In this document: positions 17,705 through 26,212 of the stretch, piece after piece | Layout of the letters: every line of letters starts with the position of its first letter | Position numbering within the stretch: position 1 is the first letter of the stretch | NCBI GenBank assembly: GCA_017465575.1 | Contig: JAFTVX010000016.1 | Span: forward strand, 1-53,986 | Source: Alistipes sp. | GTDB taxonomy: Bacteria; Bacteroidota; Bacteroidia; Bacteroidales; Rikenellaceae | Reading direction: 5' to 3' | DNA length: 53,986 nt | Position numbers and translations under genes: made by a program | Notes under the pieces: generated by a model | What the model was told of the DNA's origin: nothing | Databases searched by the model: none | What the model saw: the letters and a program-made list of their open reading frames with translations, nothing else

Positions 17705-17750
17705 GAGAAACGACCCAACCTTCGCGGTTGGGTCGTTTCTCTTAGTTTTT
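17705..17750 (+). terminator. Strong terminator after the antiporter gene
   Basis: 16-bp perfect stem (17705-17720 with 17726-17741, GAGAAACGACCCAACC and its complement), five-base loop TTCGC, then TTAGTTTTT. Confidence 0.9.
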
Positions 17751-17773
17751 AGTTGTTAGTTTTTAGTTGTTAG
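17742..17773. repeat. TTAGTTGTTAG-type short repeat
   Basis: TTAGTTTTTAGTTGTTAG is repeated nearly twice. The same motif, or its complement CTAACAACTAA, recurs at about 92-126, 34630-34650 and 39934-39965, always at gene edges and three times next to a TTAGGG repeat block. Confidence 0.6.
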
Positions 17774-17775
17774 AG

Positions 17776-17927
17776 GCGCAGTCGGATAGGGATTTTAGGG
17801 AGATTAGGGAGAGCGCAGTCGATAGTGAAGTTAGGGAAATTAGGGAATTTAGTGAACTTAGTGAAGAGCGCTATCGACATTTATCCCTAACCTCCCTACA
17901 CTCATTAAACTCATTAAATTCCCTAAA
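17776..17927. repeat. 9-bp repeat block (copy 1 of the composite element)
   Basis: It begins GCGCAGTCGGATAGG and has a second start, GCGCAGTCGATAG, at about 17813. Then come 9-bp units of the type TTAGGGAAT/TTAGTGAAC, the conserved centre GAGCGCTATCGACATTTATC, and the complementary right half (CTCATTAAA units, ending TTCCCTAA). GTCGATAG and CTATCGAC are complementary, and so are the two repeat arms, so two exclusive foldings are possible. It is noncoding; the open frame across it is only the result of the 9-bp period. Confidence 0.8.
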
Positions 17928-17953
17928 AAACCACATTCCCAAGCACCACGACC

Positions 17954-18083
17954 AATTTGTCGTCAAAAGTCGTGAGATGTGGTCTATCGCAAGAGAATCC
18001 CCCAAGGGATAGTACGAAATAGTACAGCCCTTGGGGGATTACTATTGGGATAGGCCGCAGATTGCGGCTTTTCACGGCAAATT
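17954..18083. repeat. Long hairpin abutting the M3 peptidase stop codon (copy 1)
   Basis: The left arm starts AATTTGTCGTCAAAAG and the right arm ends CTTTTCACGGCAAATT. The arms pair as RNA with several G-U pairs. The tip is an inner hairpin, CCCCCAAGGG/CCCTTGGGGG, around GTAC...GTAC. The right arm overlaps the stop codon (18082-18084) of the minus-strand peptidase gene. Confidence 0.85.
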
Positions 18084-20199
18084 ACTTGAGGTTCATCTGG
18101 TCAATAAGCGCCTTAGTCTTGGGCTTGTGGCCGCGGAAGTTCTTGTAGAGAACCATAGGATGCTTGTGTGCGCCCTTCTCAAGTACCTCGTGGCGGAACT
18201 TGCCTGCTACCTCCTGGCTGAAGATACCCTTCTGCTTGAAGTAAGAGAAGGCATCTGCGGCGAGCACCTCTGCCCACTTATAGCCATAGTAACCAGCAGC
18301 ATAGCCACCGCTAAAGATGTGAGTGAATGCGGTGCCCATAGCGGTACCCTCAACAACGGGAAGCACCTGTGTGGGCTGCAAAGCCTTGCCCTCGAATGCG
18401 AGGACATCGCCAGTATAAGGCTCGGTGATAGTATGCCAAGCCATATCGAGCATACCGAACGAGAGCTGACGAACATTGTAGTAAGCAGCGAGGTAGTTCT
18501 TCGCAGCTACAATCTTCTCGATAAGTTCTGCGGGCATAGCCTCGCCAGTCTGGTAGTGCTTAGCCCAGAGGTCGAGATACTCCTTCTCGGTAGCCCAGTT
18601 CTCCATAATCTGTGAGGGGAGCTCCACGAAGTCGCGCTTAACAGATGTGCCGTTGATAGCCTCGTACTTACCGCGAGCAAGGATGCCGTGAAGACCGTGG
18701 CCAAACTCGTGGAGGAAGGTAGTGAACTCATCGAATGTGAGCAATGAGGGTGTGTTAGCTGTGGGCTTTGTGAAGTTCATCACGAGCTGCACCAAGGGGC
18801 GCTGCTCCTTGCCGTCCTTAACCTTAACACCACGGAACTCGGTCATCCAAGCACCCTGACGCTTCGACTCGCGGGGGAAGAAGTCGAGGTAGAGGATAGC
18901 CATAAGCTCACCCTTGTCGTCGCGTACCTCATATACGGTAGCCTCGGGGTGGTAGGTCTCGATGTTGTCAACAGCGGTGAAAGTGAGGCCATAGAGCTTG
19001 CCAGCAAGCATAAATACGGCATTCTTAACATTCTCAAGCTGCAAGTAGGGCTTAATCTGCTCGTCGTTGATGGCATACTTAGCCTCTTTATACTTCTCGT
19101 TGTAGTAGCCGAAGTCCCAAGACTCCAACTCGCCCTCGAAGCCCATCGACTTAGCATACTCCTTGATAGCCGCTACATCCTTCTTGGCATACTCCAAGGT
19201 TGCCTTGTTGAGCTCCGCAAGGAAGCCATTTACAGTCTTGGTGCTCTCGGCCATACGGTCCTCCAAAACATAGTCGGCATAGCACTTGTAGCCAAGCAAG
19301 TTGGCAATCTTGAGGCGAAGCTCAGCGATACGACGGATAATCTCGCGGTTGTCCGAATCGCCACCGATACCACGGGTGTTGTAAGCACGATACAAAGCCT
19401 CCTTGATGTCGCGCTGTGTCGAGTAGGTCATAAAGGGGCTATAGCTGGGGGCGTGGAGCGTTACGGTCCAGCCCTTCTCGCCACGAGCCTCAGCCTCGGC
19501 AGCAAGACCCTCCTTTACGAAGTCGGGCAACTCCTCAACCTTTGCAGGGTCGGTAATGTTGTACGAGAAGGCGTTGGTAGCAGCCAAAGCGTTCTGACCA
19601 AACTTCAATGTGAGCTGCGAAAGCTCCGACGAGTACTCACGATAGAGCTCCTTATCCTTACCCTCGAGCAAGGCGCCTGAGCGTGCAAAGCCCTTGTAGG
19701 TATCCTCCAAAAGCTGCATATCCTCCTCGTCGAGGTTGAGCTTCTTACGCTGGTCGTAAACAGCCTTGATACGAGCAAAGAGCTCGGGGTTGAGCGAGAT
19801 ATCGTTCTCCAACTCGGTGAGCTTAGGAGTGATGTTCATCGCAATCTGCTGCATCTGGTCAGAGGTAGAGCAGCTATTCAAAACGAAGAATACGCCAGAG
19901 ATACGGCCGAGCAACTCGCCCGACTCGGTCATGGCCAAGATGGTGTTCTCGAAGGTGGGAGCCTCGGGGTTTTTCACAATAGCCTCAACCTCGGCACGGT
20001 TTACGGCAATAGCGTAGTCGAAAGCGGGCTCATAGTGAGCAAGCTCAATCTCCGAGAAGGGAGGGGTCTGGTAGGGGGTATCCCACTCCTCAACGAGAGG
20101 GTTGCCCACCAAAGACTCAGGAAGGCGTACACCGCCATTCTCTGGCAGCTCAGCAGCTGCGAGTGTCAAAGCTGACATAATTACTGATGTTGCAGTCAT
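18082..20199 (-). CDS. M3 family metallopeptidase (peptidyl-dipeptidase Dcp-like), copy 1
   Basis: 705 residues, the usual Dcp/oligopeptidase A length. The zinc site is H497-EFGH-H501 in LHEFGHGLHG, with the Glu ligand expected about 25 residues later. The N-terminus (MTATSVIMSALTLAAAE) resembles a weak signal peptide without a positive charge. NPLVEEWDTPYQTPPFSEI opens the mature part as in other Bacteroidota Dcp proteins. It should cut short peptides, probably removing dipeptides, in the periplasm or cytoplasm. It lies 39 bp behind a paralogue of the same family, so the pair is probably one operon driven from the palindromic promoter near 22510. A long hairpin overlaps its stop codon. Confidence 0.93.
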   Translation of the reverse strand: MTATSVIMSALTLAAAELPENGGVRLPESLVGNPLVEEWDTPYQTPPFSEIELAHYEPAFDYAIAVNRAEVEAIVKNPEAPTFENTILAMTESGELLGRISGVFFVLNSCSTSDQMQQIAMNITPKLTELENDISLNPELFARIKAVYDQRKKLNLDEEDMQLLEDTYKGFARSGALLEGKDKELYREYSSELSQLTLKFGQNALAATNAFSYNITDPAKVEELPDFVKEGLAAEAEARGEKGWTVTLHAPSYSPFMTYSTQRDIKEALYRAYNTRGIGGDSDNREIIRRIAELRLKIANLLGYKCYADYVLEDRMAESTKTVNGFLAELNKATLEYAKKDVAAIKEYAKSMGFEGELESWDFGYYNEKYKEAKYAINDEQIKPYLQLENVKNAVFMLAGKLYGLTFTAVDNIETYHPEATVYEVRDDKGELMAILYLDFFPRESKRQGAWMTEFRGVKVKDGKEQRPLVQLVMNFTKPTANTPSLLTFDEFTTFLHEFGHGLHGILARGKYEAINGTSVKRDFVELPSQIMENWATEKEYLDLWAKHYQTGEAMPAELIEKIVAAKNYLAAYYNVRQLSFGMLDMAWHTITEPYTGDVLAFEGKALQPTQVLPVVEGTAMGTAFTHIFSGGYAAGYYGYKWAEVLAADAFSYFKQKGIFSQEVAGKFRHEVLEKGAHKHPMVLYKNFRGHKPKTKALIDQMNLK

Positions 20200-20238
20200 A
20201 ATTAGGTAATATTCTTTTAGTTAGTTAGTTAGTTTCGA

Positions 20239-22488
20239 TTACTTAGCCTCTGGCTTTTCGGGAAGTCTTAGAATAGGCTTCTCGGCATTTGAGGGTCTTT
20301 GAGGTCTCATAGCGGGGCGTACGGGCTTAGGCTCAGCCTTCTCGACAACCTCTACTGAGTCCACCTCAACCACGGGCTCCTTCCATAGGCCACGCGCCTT
20401 GAGCATAGGTGTCTTGTCGGGGTCGGCACCGCGGAACTTGCGGTACATCTCCATGCCAGGCTTCTGACCACCCTGCGCCAAGAGGTCGTGGCGGAAGCTG
20501 TGGGCAAGCTCCTTGTCGCAGAGGTCGTGCGAGAGCTTGAAGGCCTCGAAAGCATCCTTATCCAACACCTCTGCCCAAAGGTAGAAGTAGTAACCCGAAG
20601 AGTAGCCACCGTTGAAGATGTGCGAGAAGTAGGTGTAGCGGTAGCGAGGCTCAATCTGAGGAATGAGGCCACGGCGAGTAGCAAGGTTGTACTTCTCGAA
20701 GTCGTTGATATCCATATCCGACCACTTCTCGAGGGTGTGGATATCCATATCGATAAGCGCCGCTGCTGCCAACTCTGTGGTGATAAAGCCCTGATTGAAG
20801 AGCGATGCCTTCTGTATTTTCTCGATAAGGTTGTCAGGAATTACATCGCCCGAAGAGTAGTGCGTTGCGTAGACCTTCATAATCTCAGGCTCGAATGCCC
20901 AGTTCTCCATAATCTGTGAGGGGAGCTCTACGAAGTCGCCCTCGACCTCTGCCAAGCCACGGTAGCGAACATCGGCAAAGAGGAAGTGCAGTGCATGGCC
21001 AAACTCGTGGAACATAGTCTCCGCCTCGTCGAACGAGAGCAACGAGGGGGTGTCGCCCACGGGAGGTGTGAAGTTGCAGACGATGCCCACAACGGGAGCT
21101 ACACGCTTGCCATCCTCGTAGCGCTGCTCGGTAAAGTAGCCACACCAAGCACCACCGCTCTTCGACTTGCGGGGGTGGGGGTCGATATAGAGGACACCGA
21201 GGTGCGAATCATCGACATCCAAAACCTCGTATACCGAGCACTCGGGGTGATACTTGGGAGCAGAAATGGGGCGGAAGGTGATGCCGTAAAGGCGGTTAGC
21301 CAGATAGAACATACCGCTACGCACATTGTCCAACGAGAGGTACTGGCTTACGGCAGCCTCGTCGAGCTGATACTTCGCCTTGCGAACCTTCTCGGCATAA
21401 TACCACCAATCCGACTTCTCGAACTCCTGGCCGGGGTAGTCCTTCTGGAACATCTCGTTCATAACCTCCAACTCAGCCTTAGCTGACTCCAAGGCAGGCT
21501 CCCAAATCTCGTCGAGGAGGTTGTATACTGCCGTGGGGTTACCCGCCATCTGGTCGGCGGTAACATAGTGAGAGTAAGACTTATAGCCGAGCAAGTTAGC
21601 CTTCTCGATACGGAGGCGTGCCATCTCCTTGGCAAGCTCCTTATTGTCGAACTCGTTGTCGTTGTTGCAACGCATCAAATAGCCGTTGTAAAGCTGACGG
21701 CGAAGGTCGCGGTCGGGCGAGTAGGTGAGGAAGGGAAGCATCGAGGGCTTGTCGAGGGTAAAGACATAGCTATCTGACTTACCCATAGCGGCGGCAGCCT
21801 CCTGAGCCTGATTGCGAATGCTCTCGGGGAGGTCCTTAACCTGCAAAGCATTAAGCTCCAAGAAGAACGCACCATTCTCGGCAAGGAGGTTATTGCCAAA
21901 CTTGATGGTGAGTGCCGTAAGCTCGGCGTTGATAGCCTTAAGGAGCTCCTTTGCCTCGCCCTCAAGCAAAGCACCCGAGCGAACGAACTTGTTGTAGGTC
22001 TTCTCCACAAGGCGCATCTGCACCTCGTCGAGCTTCAAGCTCAGGCGCTTGTCGTAGACAGCCTTAACCTTCTCGAAGAGGGCATCGTTGAGCATAATCG
22101 CGTTGTAGTGCGACTCAATACGGGGCATCATCTCGTTCTGCACCTCCTGCATCTTCTCGTCGAGGTCCGACGACGAAAGCATGCTGAAGATAAGACCTAC
22201 CTCCGATAGCTTGATACCCGCGTTATCCATAGCAAGGATAACATTCTCGAACGAAGGCTCCTCCTCCGATGCTACAATTGCCTCAATCTCGGCATTGTGC
22301 ATCTCGATAGCTGCCTCGAAGGCGGGCTTATAGTGCTCGGCCTTGATTTCATCAAACGGAGGGATACCCATCTCGGTATTCCACTCGTCAAGAAGAGGGT
22401 TGCCCGTAGCGGGCTTTTCGCTCTTCGAACACGAAATAGTGAGTGTCATAACAAACAATAATGACGATAATAGAAAAAGTCGTTTCAT
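20239..22488 (-). CDS. M3 family metallopeptidase lipoprotein (Dcp-like), copy 2
   Basis: 749 residues. The signal peptide ends in a lipobox (LTISC, Cys about residue 20), so this copy is lipid-anchored in the periplasm. The zinc site is H494-EFGH-H498 (FHEFGHALHF). It shares the family opening NPLLDEWNTEMGIPPFDEI with copy 1. The last 45 residues are an unusual Pro/Glu/Lys/Arg-rich tail (KPVRPAMRPQRPSNAEKP) that copy 1 lacks. It is the first gene of the two-gene run. Anchored and perhaps soluble forms of one peptidase type may divide peptide breakdown between them; this is inference. Confidence 0.94.
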   Translation of the reverse strand: MKRLFLLSSLLFVMTLTISCSKSEKPATGNPLLDEWNTEMGIPPFDEIKAEHYKPAFEAAIEMHNAEIEAIVASEEEPSFENVILAMDNAGIKLSEVGLIFSMLSSSDLDEKMQEVQNEMMPRIESHYNAIMLNDALFEKVKAVYDKRLSLKLDEVQMRLVEKTYNKFVRSGALLEGEAKELLKAINAELTALTIKFGNNLLAENGAFFLELNALQVKDLPESIRNQAQEAAAAMGKSDSYVFTLDKPSMLPFLTYSPDRDLRRQLYNGYLMRCNNDNEFDNKELAKEMARLRIEKANLLGYKSYSHYVTADQMAGNPTAVYNLLDEIWEPALESAKAELEVMNEMFQKDYPGQEFEKSDWWYYAEKVRKAKYQLDEAAVSQYLSLDNVRSGMFYLANRLYGITFRPISAPKYHPECSVYEVLDVDDSHLGVLYIDPHPRKSKSGGAWCGYFTEQRYEDGKRVAPVVGIVCNFTPPVGDTPSLLSFDEAETMFHEFGHALHFLFADVRYRGLAEVEGDFVELPSQIMENWAFEPEIMKVYATHYSSGDVIPDNLIEKIQKASLFNQGFITTELAAAALIDMDIHTLEKWSDMDINDFEKYNLATRRGLIPQIEPRYRYTYFSHIFNGGYSSGYYFYLWAEVLDKDAFEAFKLSHDLCDKELAHSFRHDLLAQGGQKPGMEMYRKFRGADPDKTPMLKARGLWKEPVVEVDSVEVVEKAEPKPVRPAMRPQRPSNAEKPILRLPEKPEAK

Positions 22489-22504
22489 TGATAGCTTTTT
22501 TTAA

Positions 22505-22522
22505 TTAACTTTGCAAAGTTAA
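22505..22522. promoter_or_regulatory. Palindromic overlapping divergent -7 promoter
   Basis: The perfect 18-bp palindrome TTAACTTTGCAAAGTTAA holds TAACTTTG on both strands, each a full TAnnTTTG box. It lies between the M3 lipoprotein gene (-, start 22488) and rsmE (+, start 22538). The two -7 boxes face each other, so RNA polymerase can probably bind only one at a time. Confidence 0.75.
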
Positions 22523-22537
22523 AAAAATTATTGAGGA

Positions 22538-23251
22538 ATGCAACTATTTTATGCCCCCGAAATTTCACTTCCCCTTTACACACTCACCGAGGAGGAGTCG
22601 AAACACTGTGTAAGAGTGCTTCGTATGGTGGAGGGTGACGAGCTACATTTGACCGATGGTCGAGGCACACTTCATCGCTGTAAAGTGGTGGATGCCAACG
22701 CAAAACGCTGTACGGTAGAGATTGTCGAGAGCCACGCAGAATACGAGAAACTGCCCTACCGCTTGGTGATGGCAGTAGCCCCCACAAAAATTATCGATCG
22801 TTTCGAGTGGTTTTTGGAAAAAGCCACGGAAGTGGGTGTTTCGGAGGTCTACCCCATCGAGAGCTTCCACAGCGAGCGCCGACAGATTAAGCACGACAGA
22901 GAGGAGAAGGTAATCACCGCAGCGGTCAAGCAGTCGCTAAAAGCGTACCACCCCACGCTCCACGAACTCACGCCCCTAAAGCAGGTTTTGACGATGCCCT
23001 TCGATGGCGATAAGTTTATCGCCCACTGCAACTCGTCGTTTGGCGAGAGGGAGTATCTTGGCAATTTGGTAAAAAAAGAGCGTGATACGCTAATTTTAAT
23101 TGGTCCAGAGGGCGATTTTTCGGAAGAAGAGATTAACTTTGCACTACAAAACGGCTTTAAGCCTATTTCGTTGGGCAAGCAGCGCTTGCGCACCGAGACA
23201 GCAGCCGTGGTTGCAACGGTCATTGTGTCGACTATTAACTCACTACAATAA
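22538..23251 (+). CDS. rsmE: 16S rRNA m3U1498 methyltransferase
   Basis: 237 residues, normal for RsmE, which methylates U1498 of 16S rRNA with SAM. An N-terminal PUA-like domain (about 1-70) is followed by the SPOUT domain, whose knot motifs LIGPEGDFSEEEI (about residue 188) and SLGKQRLRTETAAVV (about 217) are intact. The start ATG lies 25 bp after a TAACTTTG box. The stop codon is 29 bp before the membrane-complex genes with no terminator between them, so the complex may be read from this promoter. Confidence 0.96.
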   Translation: MQLFYAPEISLPLYTLTEEESKHCVRVLRMVEGDELHLTDGRGTLHRCKVVDANAKRCTVEIVESHAEYEKLPYRLVMAVAPTKIIDRFEWFLEKATEVGVSEVYPIESFHSERRQIKHDREEKVITAAVKQSLKAYHPTLHELTPLKQVLTMPFDGDKFIAHCNSSFGEREYLGNLVKKERDTLILIGPEGDFSEEEINFALQNGFKPISLGKQRLRTETAAVVATVIVSTINSLQ

Positions 23252-23280
23252 CGATATAATTAATTACTACCCAATAGTTT

Positions 23281-25266
23281 ATGTTGTTCTATGTGCTTTT
23301 GGCAGCAGTTGTTGCGATTGTTGCCATCTTCCTCACTCCCGAGCGTAAGAAGGTGTGGACAGCAACGGCAATCACATCGCTCTTGGCGGTGGGAGCTATC
23401 GCCCTTGCAGTCTATGCATTTGCGGTGGGAGAGGTAAAACTATTCTCATTCCGCACCGCAATCTTCGGATATGAGTATTTCGCAGTCGATAGACTCTCGG
23501 CGCTATTCCTTGTGATTATCGCCATTGCATCGGTTGCTACGCTAATCTATTCACGAGGCTATCTTGCCGGCTACTTCGGACGCTACTCGTCGGCACACTT
23601 CTCGTTGCACTACACCGCATTGGTGACAATGGTGGCATCGATGATGTGCGTTGTCTTGGCAAGTGGCGGTTTCTCGTTCCTCTTCTCGTGGGAGCTGATG
23701 ACCATCGCCTCGTTTATCCTTATTCTGTTTGAGGCAAACCGTCAGGAGACCCGCCGTGCAGCACTCAACTACCTGGTGATGATGCATATAGGCTTTATGT
23801 TCCTCGTTGCGGGCTTTGTAATGTTGTTCAACGCTACGCACTCCTCGTCGTTCGATGCTATCGAGTACTACTTCAAGTTGGGCAATCCCCTACCTCTGTT
23901 CGTAGTCCTCTTTATTGGTTTTGGTATGAAGGCGGGTCTGTTCCCTATGCATATTTGGTTGCCCGAGGCACACCCCGCAGCACCCTCACACATATCGGCT
24001 ATTATGTCGGGTGTGATGATTAAGACGGGTATCTACGGCATTGTGCGCATTATGCAGGCAATTGACAACGACACCGAACTACTCTACACCATCGGTCTTA
24101 TCGTATTGTTGTCGGGTATCGTAACGGGTCTTTGGGGCGTTATCTTCGCAGCTATGCAGAACGATGTTAAGCGCTTGTTGGCATACTCAAGTATTGAGAA
24201 TATCGGTGTGATACTCATCGGTTTGGGCATCGCTGCCGTGGGTCACGCTGGTGGTAGCGACCTTATCGGTATGTGCGGTATGTGTGGTGCATTGCTTCAC
24301 ACCGTAAACCACTCGTTGTTCAAGACGATGTTGTTCTTCGGTGCGGGTAATATCTACTCGAAGATGCACACTACGACGATGAACCGTATGGGTGGCATCG
24401 CCAAGCATATGCCTCTTACGGCTGCCCTTATGGCATTTGCCGTGGCGGCAATCTGCGCTCTGCCTCCTCTTAATGGCTTTGTCTCGGAGTTGTTTATTTA
24501 TATAGGTATGTTCAACGGCATCAGCGATGGCCACGAGGTGCTCTACTCGGTTGCTGGTATTATCGCCCTATCGCTTATCGGTGGTATCGTTGTTCTCGCC
24601 TTCACGAAGCTCTATGGCGTGGTATTCCTCGGCTCACCCCGCTCACACGAGGTTGCCGAGACACAGGAGGTTGATGGTTGCCGTATCGGCGCTATGGCGA
24701 TTCCTGCGGTCTTTATCCTCTTTATCGGCTTGTTCCCACAGTATGCCATTCTGCCTATCGCGCGTGTTGCCGAGGCGGTTACGGCAAGCGACAATACGAT
24801 GGTTATCGACCATATGATGCCCACTTTGCAGACTATGAGCCTTGTTTCTTGGGTGCTTATCGCTGTTATTGTGGCTCTCTTCTTATTGAAGCGCCGAGCA
24901 CAGCGCTCACGCACCATCACCGAGGGTCCTACTTGGGGTTGTGGCTTTACGACACTTAACACCAAGATGCAGTATACTGGCGAGTCGTTCTCTGAGGGGT
25001 TGGAAAATATCGGCAAGCCCTTTATGAAGGATACCGTGGATGGTCGCACCATCGACAAAAATGAGATATTCCCCACCCGCCACAGCTACGACATTCGCCA
25101 CAAGGATAAGGTAGACTCGTTGCTTGGTCGTTGGTGGATGGCACTTATGCACCGCCTCAACGAGTATATTATGCGATTGCGCACTGGTCGTGTAAATAGC
25201 TACATCACCTTTGCGTTGGTATTCCTCGTTGCCGTGTTGGTGCTCACTTTGCTTGGTATTATGTAA
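23281..25266 (+). CDS. Ehr-type complex: HyfB/NuoL-like membrane subunit
   Basis: 661 residues and about 16 membrane helices; an antiporter-like subunit of the complex I / group 4 hydrogenase superfamily. The residues of the proton path are kept: E138 in FSWELMT (helix 5), K217 in FGMKAGLFPMHIWLPEAHP (helix 7) and K248 in GVMIKTG (helix 8). The C-terminal part (about 560-640) is a soluble stretch between helices (GPTWGCGFTTLNTKMQYTGE), as in HyfB. It starts a run of five nearly abutting genes that encode the membrane arm and the large subunit; the sixth follows after a 211-bp gap. It should move protons or sodium, driven by whatever the peripheral subunits do. Confidence 0.93.
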   Translation: MLFYVLLAAVVAIVAIFLTPERKKVWTATAITSLLAVGAIALAVYAFAVGEVKLFSFRTAIFGYEYFAVDRLSALFLVIIAIASVATLIYSRGYLAGYFGRYSSAHFSLHYTALVTMVASMMCVVLASGGFSFLFSWELMTIASFILILFEANRQETRRAALNYLVMMHIGFMFLVAGFVMLFNATHSSSFDAIEYYFKLGNPLPLFVVLFIGFGMKAGLFPMHIWLPEAHPAAPSHISAIMSGVMIKTGIYGIVRIMQAIDNDTELLYTIGLIVLLSGIVTGLWGVIFAAMQNDVKRLLAYSSIENIGVILIGLGIAAVGHAGGSDLIGMCGMCGALLHTVNHSLFKTMLFFGAGNIYSKMHTTTMNRMGGIAKHMPLTAALMAFAVAAICALPPLNGFVSELFIYIGMFNGISDGHEVLYSVAGIIALSLIGGIVVLAFTKLYGVVFLGSPRSHEVAETQEVDGCRIGAMAIPAVFILFIGLFPQYAILPIARVAEAVTASDNTMVIDHMMPTLQTMSLVSWVLIAVIVALFLLKRRAQRSRTITEGPTWGCGFTTLNTKMQYTGESFSEGLENIGKPFMKDTVDGRTIDKNEIFPTRHSYDIRHKDKVDSLLGRWWMALMHRLNEYIMRLRTGRVNSYITFALVFLVAVLVLTLLGIM

Positions 25267-25288
25267 CTTTCGTAAATAAAGAGAAACA

Positions 25289-26206
25289 ATGGCTATCAAA
25301 CTACTTAACACTCTGATTATGATTGCGGTAGCACTCTCTATTACGGGAGTTATCAACCGCACACGCGCTATGTTGGCGGGTCGTAAGGGTATTCGTTTCT
25401 TCCAGCATGTGATGAATGTTCGCTTGCAGCTGCGCAAGGGCTCGGTATACTCTACCACCACTACCCTTCTGTTCCGCATCGCACCCTGTGTCTATCTCGG
25501 TGCTGCGATGATTGCCTTTCTGTTTATCCCAGTGGCAAATCTTGAGCCTATCTGCTCGTTCCACGGCGATATTGTCTTTGTTGCATACTTGCTCGCCCTC
25601 TCGCGTGTAGCTCTTATCCTCGCTGCGATGGATACAGGTAGCTCGTTCGAAGGTATGGGTGCTGCCCGTGAGGCGCTCTACGGCGCATTGGTCGAGCCTG
25701 CGTTGATGATGGCGATGGCAACATTGGCGCTCTTCTGCGGCTACTCGTCGTTTGCCGACATCTTCTCGATGGCGCAGGAGCTGGATACCAACCTCACTAT
25801 CGTACTGCTGTTGGTTGCCTATGTATTCGTTATCATTATGTTTATCGAGGCTGGCCGTGTGCCTGTTGATGACCCCAAGACCCACCTCGAGCTCACGATG
25901 ATTCACGAGGTTATGTGCCTCGACTTCTCGGGTATCGACCTTGCGATGATTCATATCGCGGGCTGGTTGAAGAATGCCACCTTGGCGATGATTGCAGCAA
26001 ATGCCGTTGCTGTCGTCTTCTGCTTCAAGTGGTGGTTCGCAGCACCGCTTGCTGTGCTCGGTACGGGTATCGCCATCGGCGTTGTCGAGTCGTTGCGTGC
26101 CCGCAACAAGCTCTCGCGCAACATCACCTACATTCTCACCATCGTGGCTATGTCGGCTTTGGTGTTGCTCATAGGTTTCCTTCTTATCCAAAACATTGAA
26201 ATCTAA
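25289..26206 (+). CDS. Ehr-type complex: HyfC/NuoH-like membrane subunit
   Basis: 305 residues, about eight helices. It is the subunit that links the membrane arm to the peripheral arm in complex I and group 4 hydrogenases. The family loops are intact: SSFEGMGAAREALYGALVEPAL (about residues 118-139) and EAGRVPVDDPKTHLELTMIHE (about 192-212), both acidic and placed at the quinone/proton junction in complex I. It starts 22 bp after the HyfB-like gene and ends 6 bp before the next. Preservation of these loops shows selection on coupling even though the catalytic subunits have lost their metal sites. Confidence 0.93.
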   Translation: MAIKLLNTLIMIAVALSITGVINRTRAMLAGRKGIRFFQHVMNVRLQLRKGSVYSTTTTLLFRIAPCVYLGAAMIAFLFIPVANLEPICSFHGDIVFVAYLLALSRVALILAAMDTGSSFEGMGAAREALYGALVEPALMMAMATLALFCGYSSFADIFSMAQELDTNLTIVLLLVAYVFVIIMFIEAGRVPVDDPKTHLELTMIHEVMCLDFSGIDLAMIHIAGWLKNATLAMIAANAVAVVFCFKWWFAAPLAVLGTGIAIGVVESLRARNKLSRNITYILTIVAMSALVLLIGFLLIQNIEI

Positions 26207-26212
26207 CGCCTT

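Noticed and set aside
17767-18012. Open frame of 81 codons
   Set aside because: It runs along the 9-bp repeat block; a period of three codons keeps the frame open and gives a repetitive Arg-Glu/Ser-Leu peptide. No start context or conservation signal.
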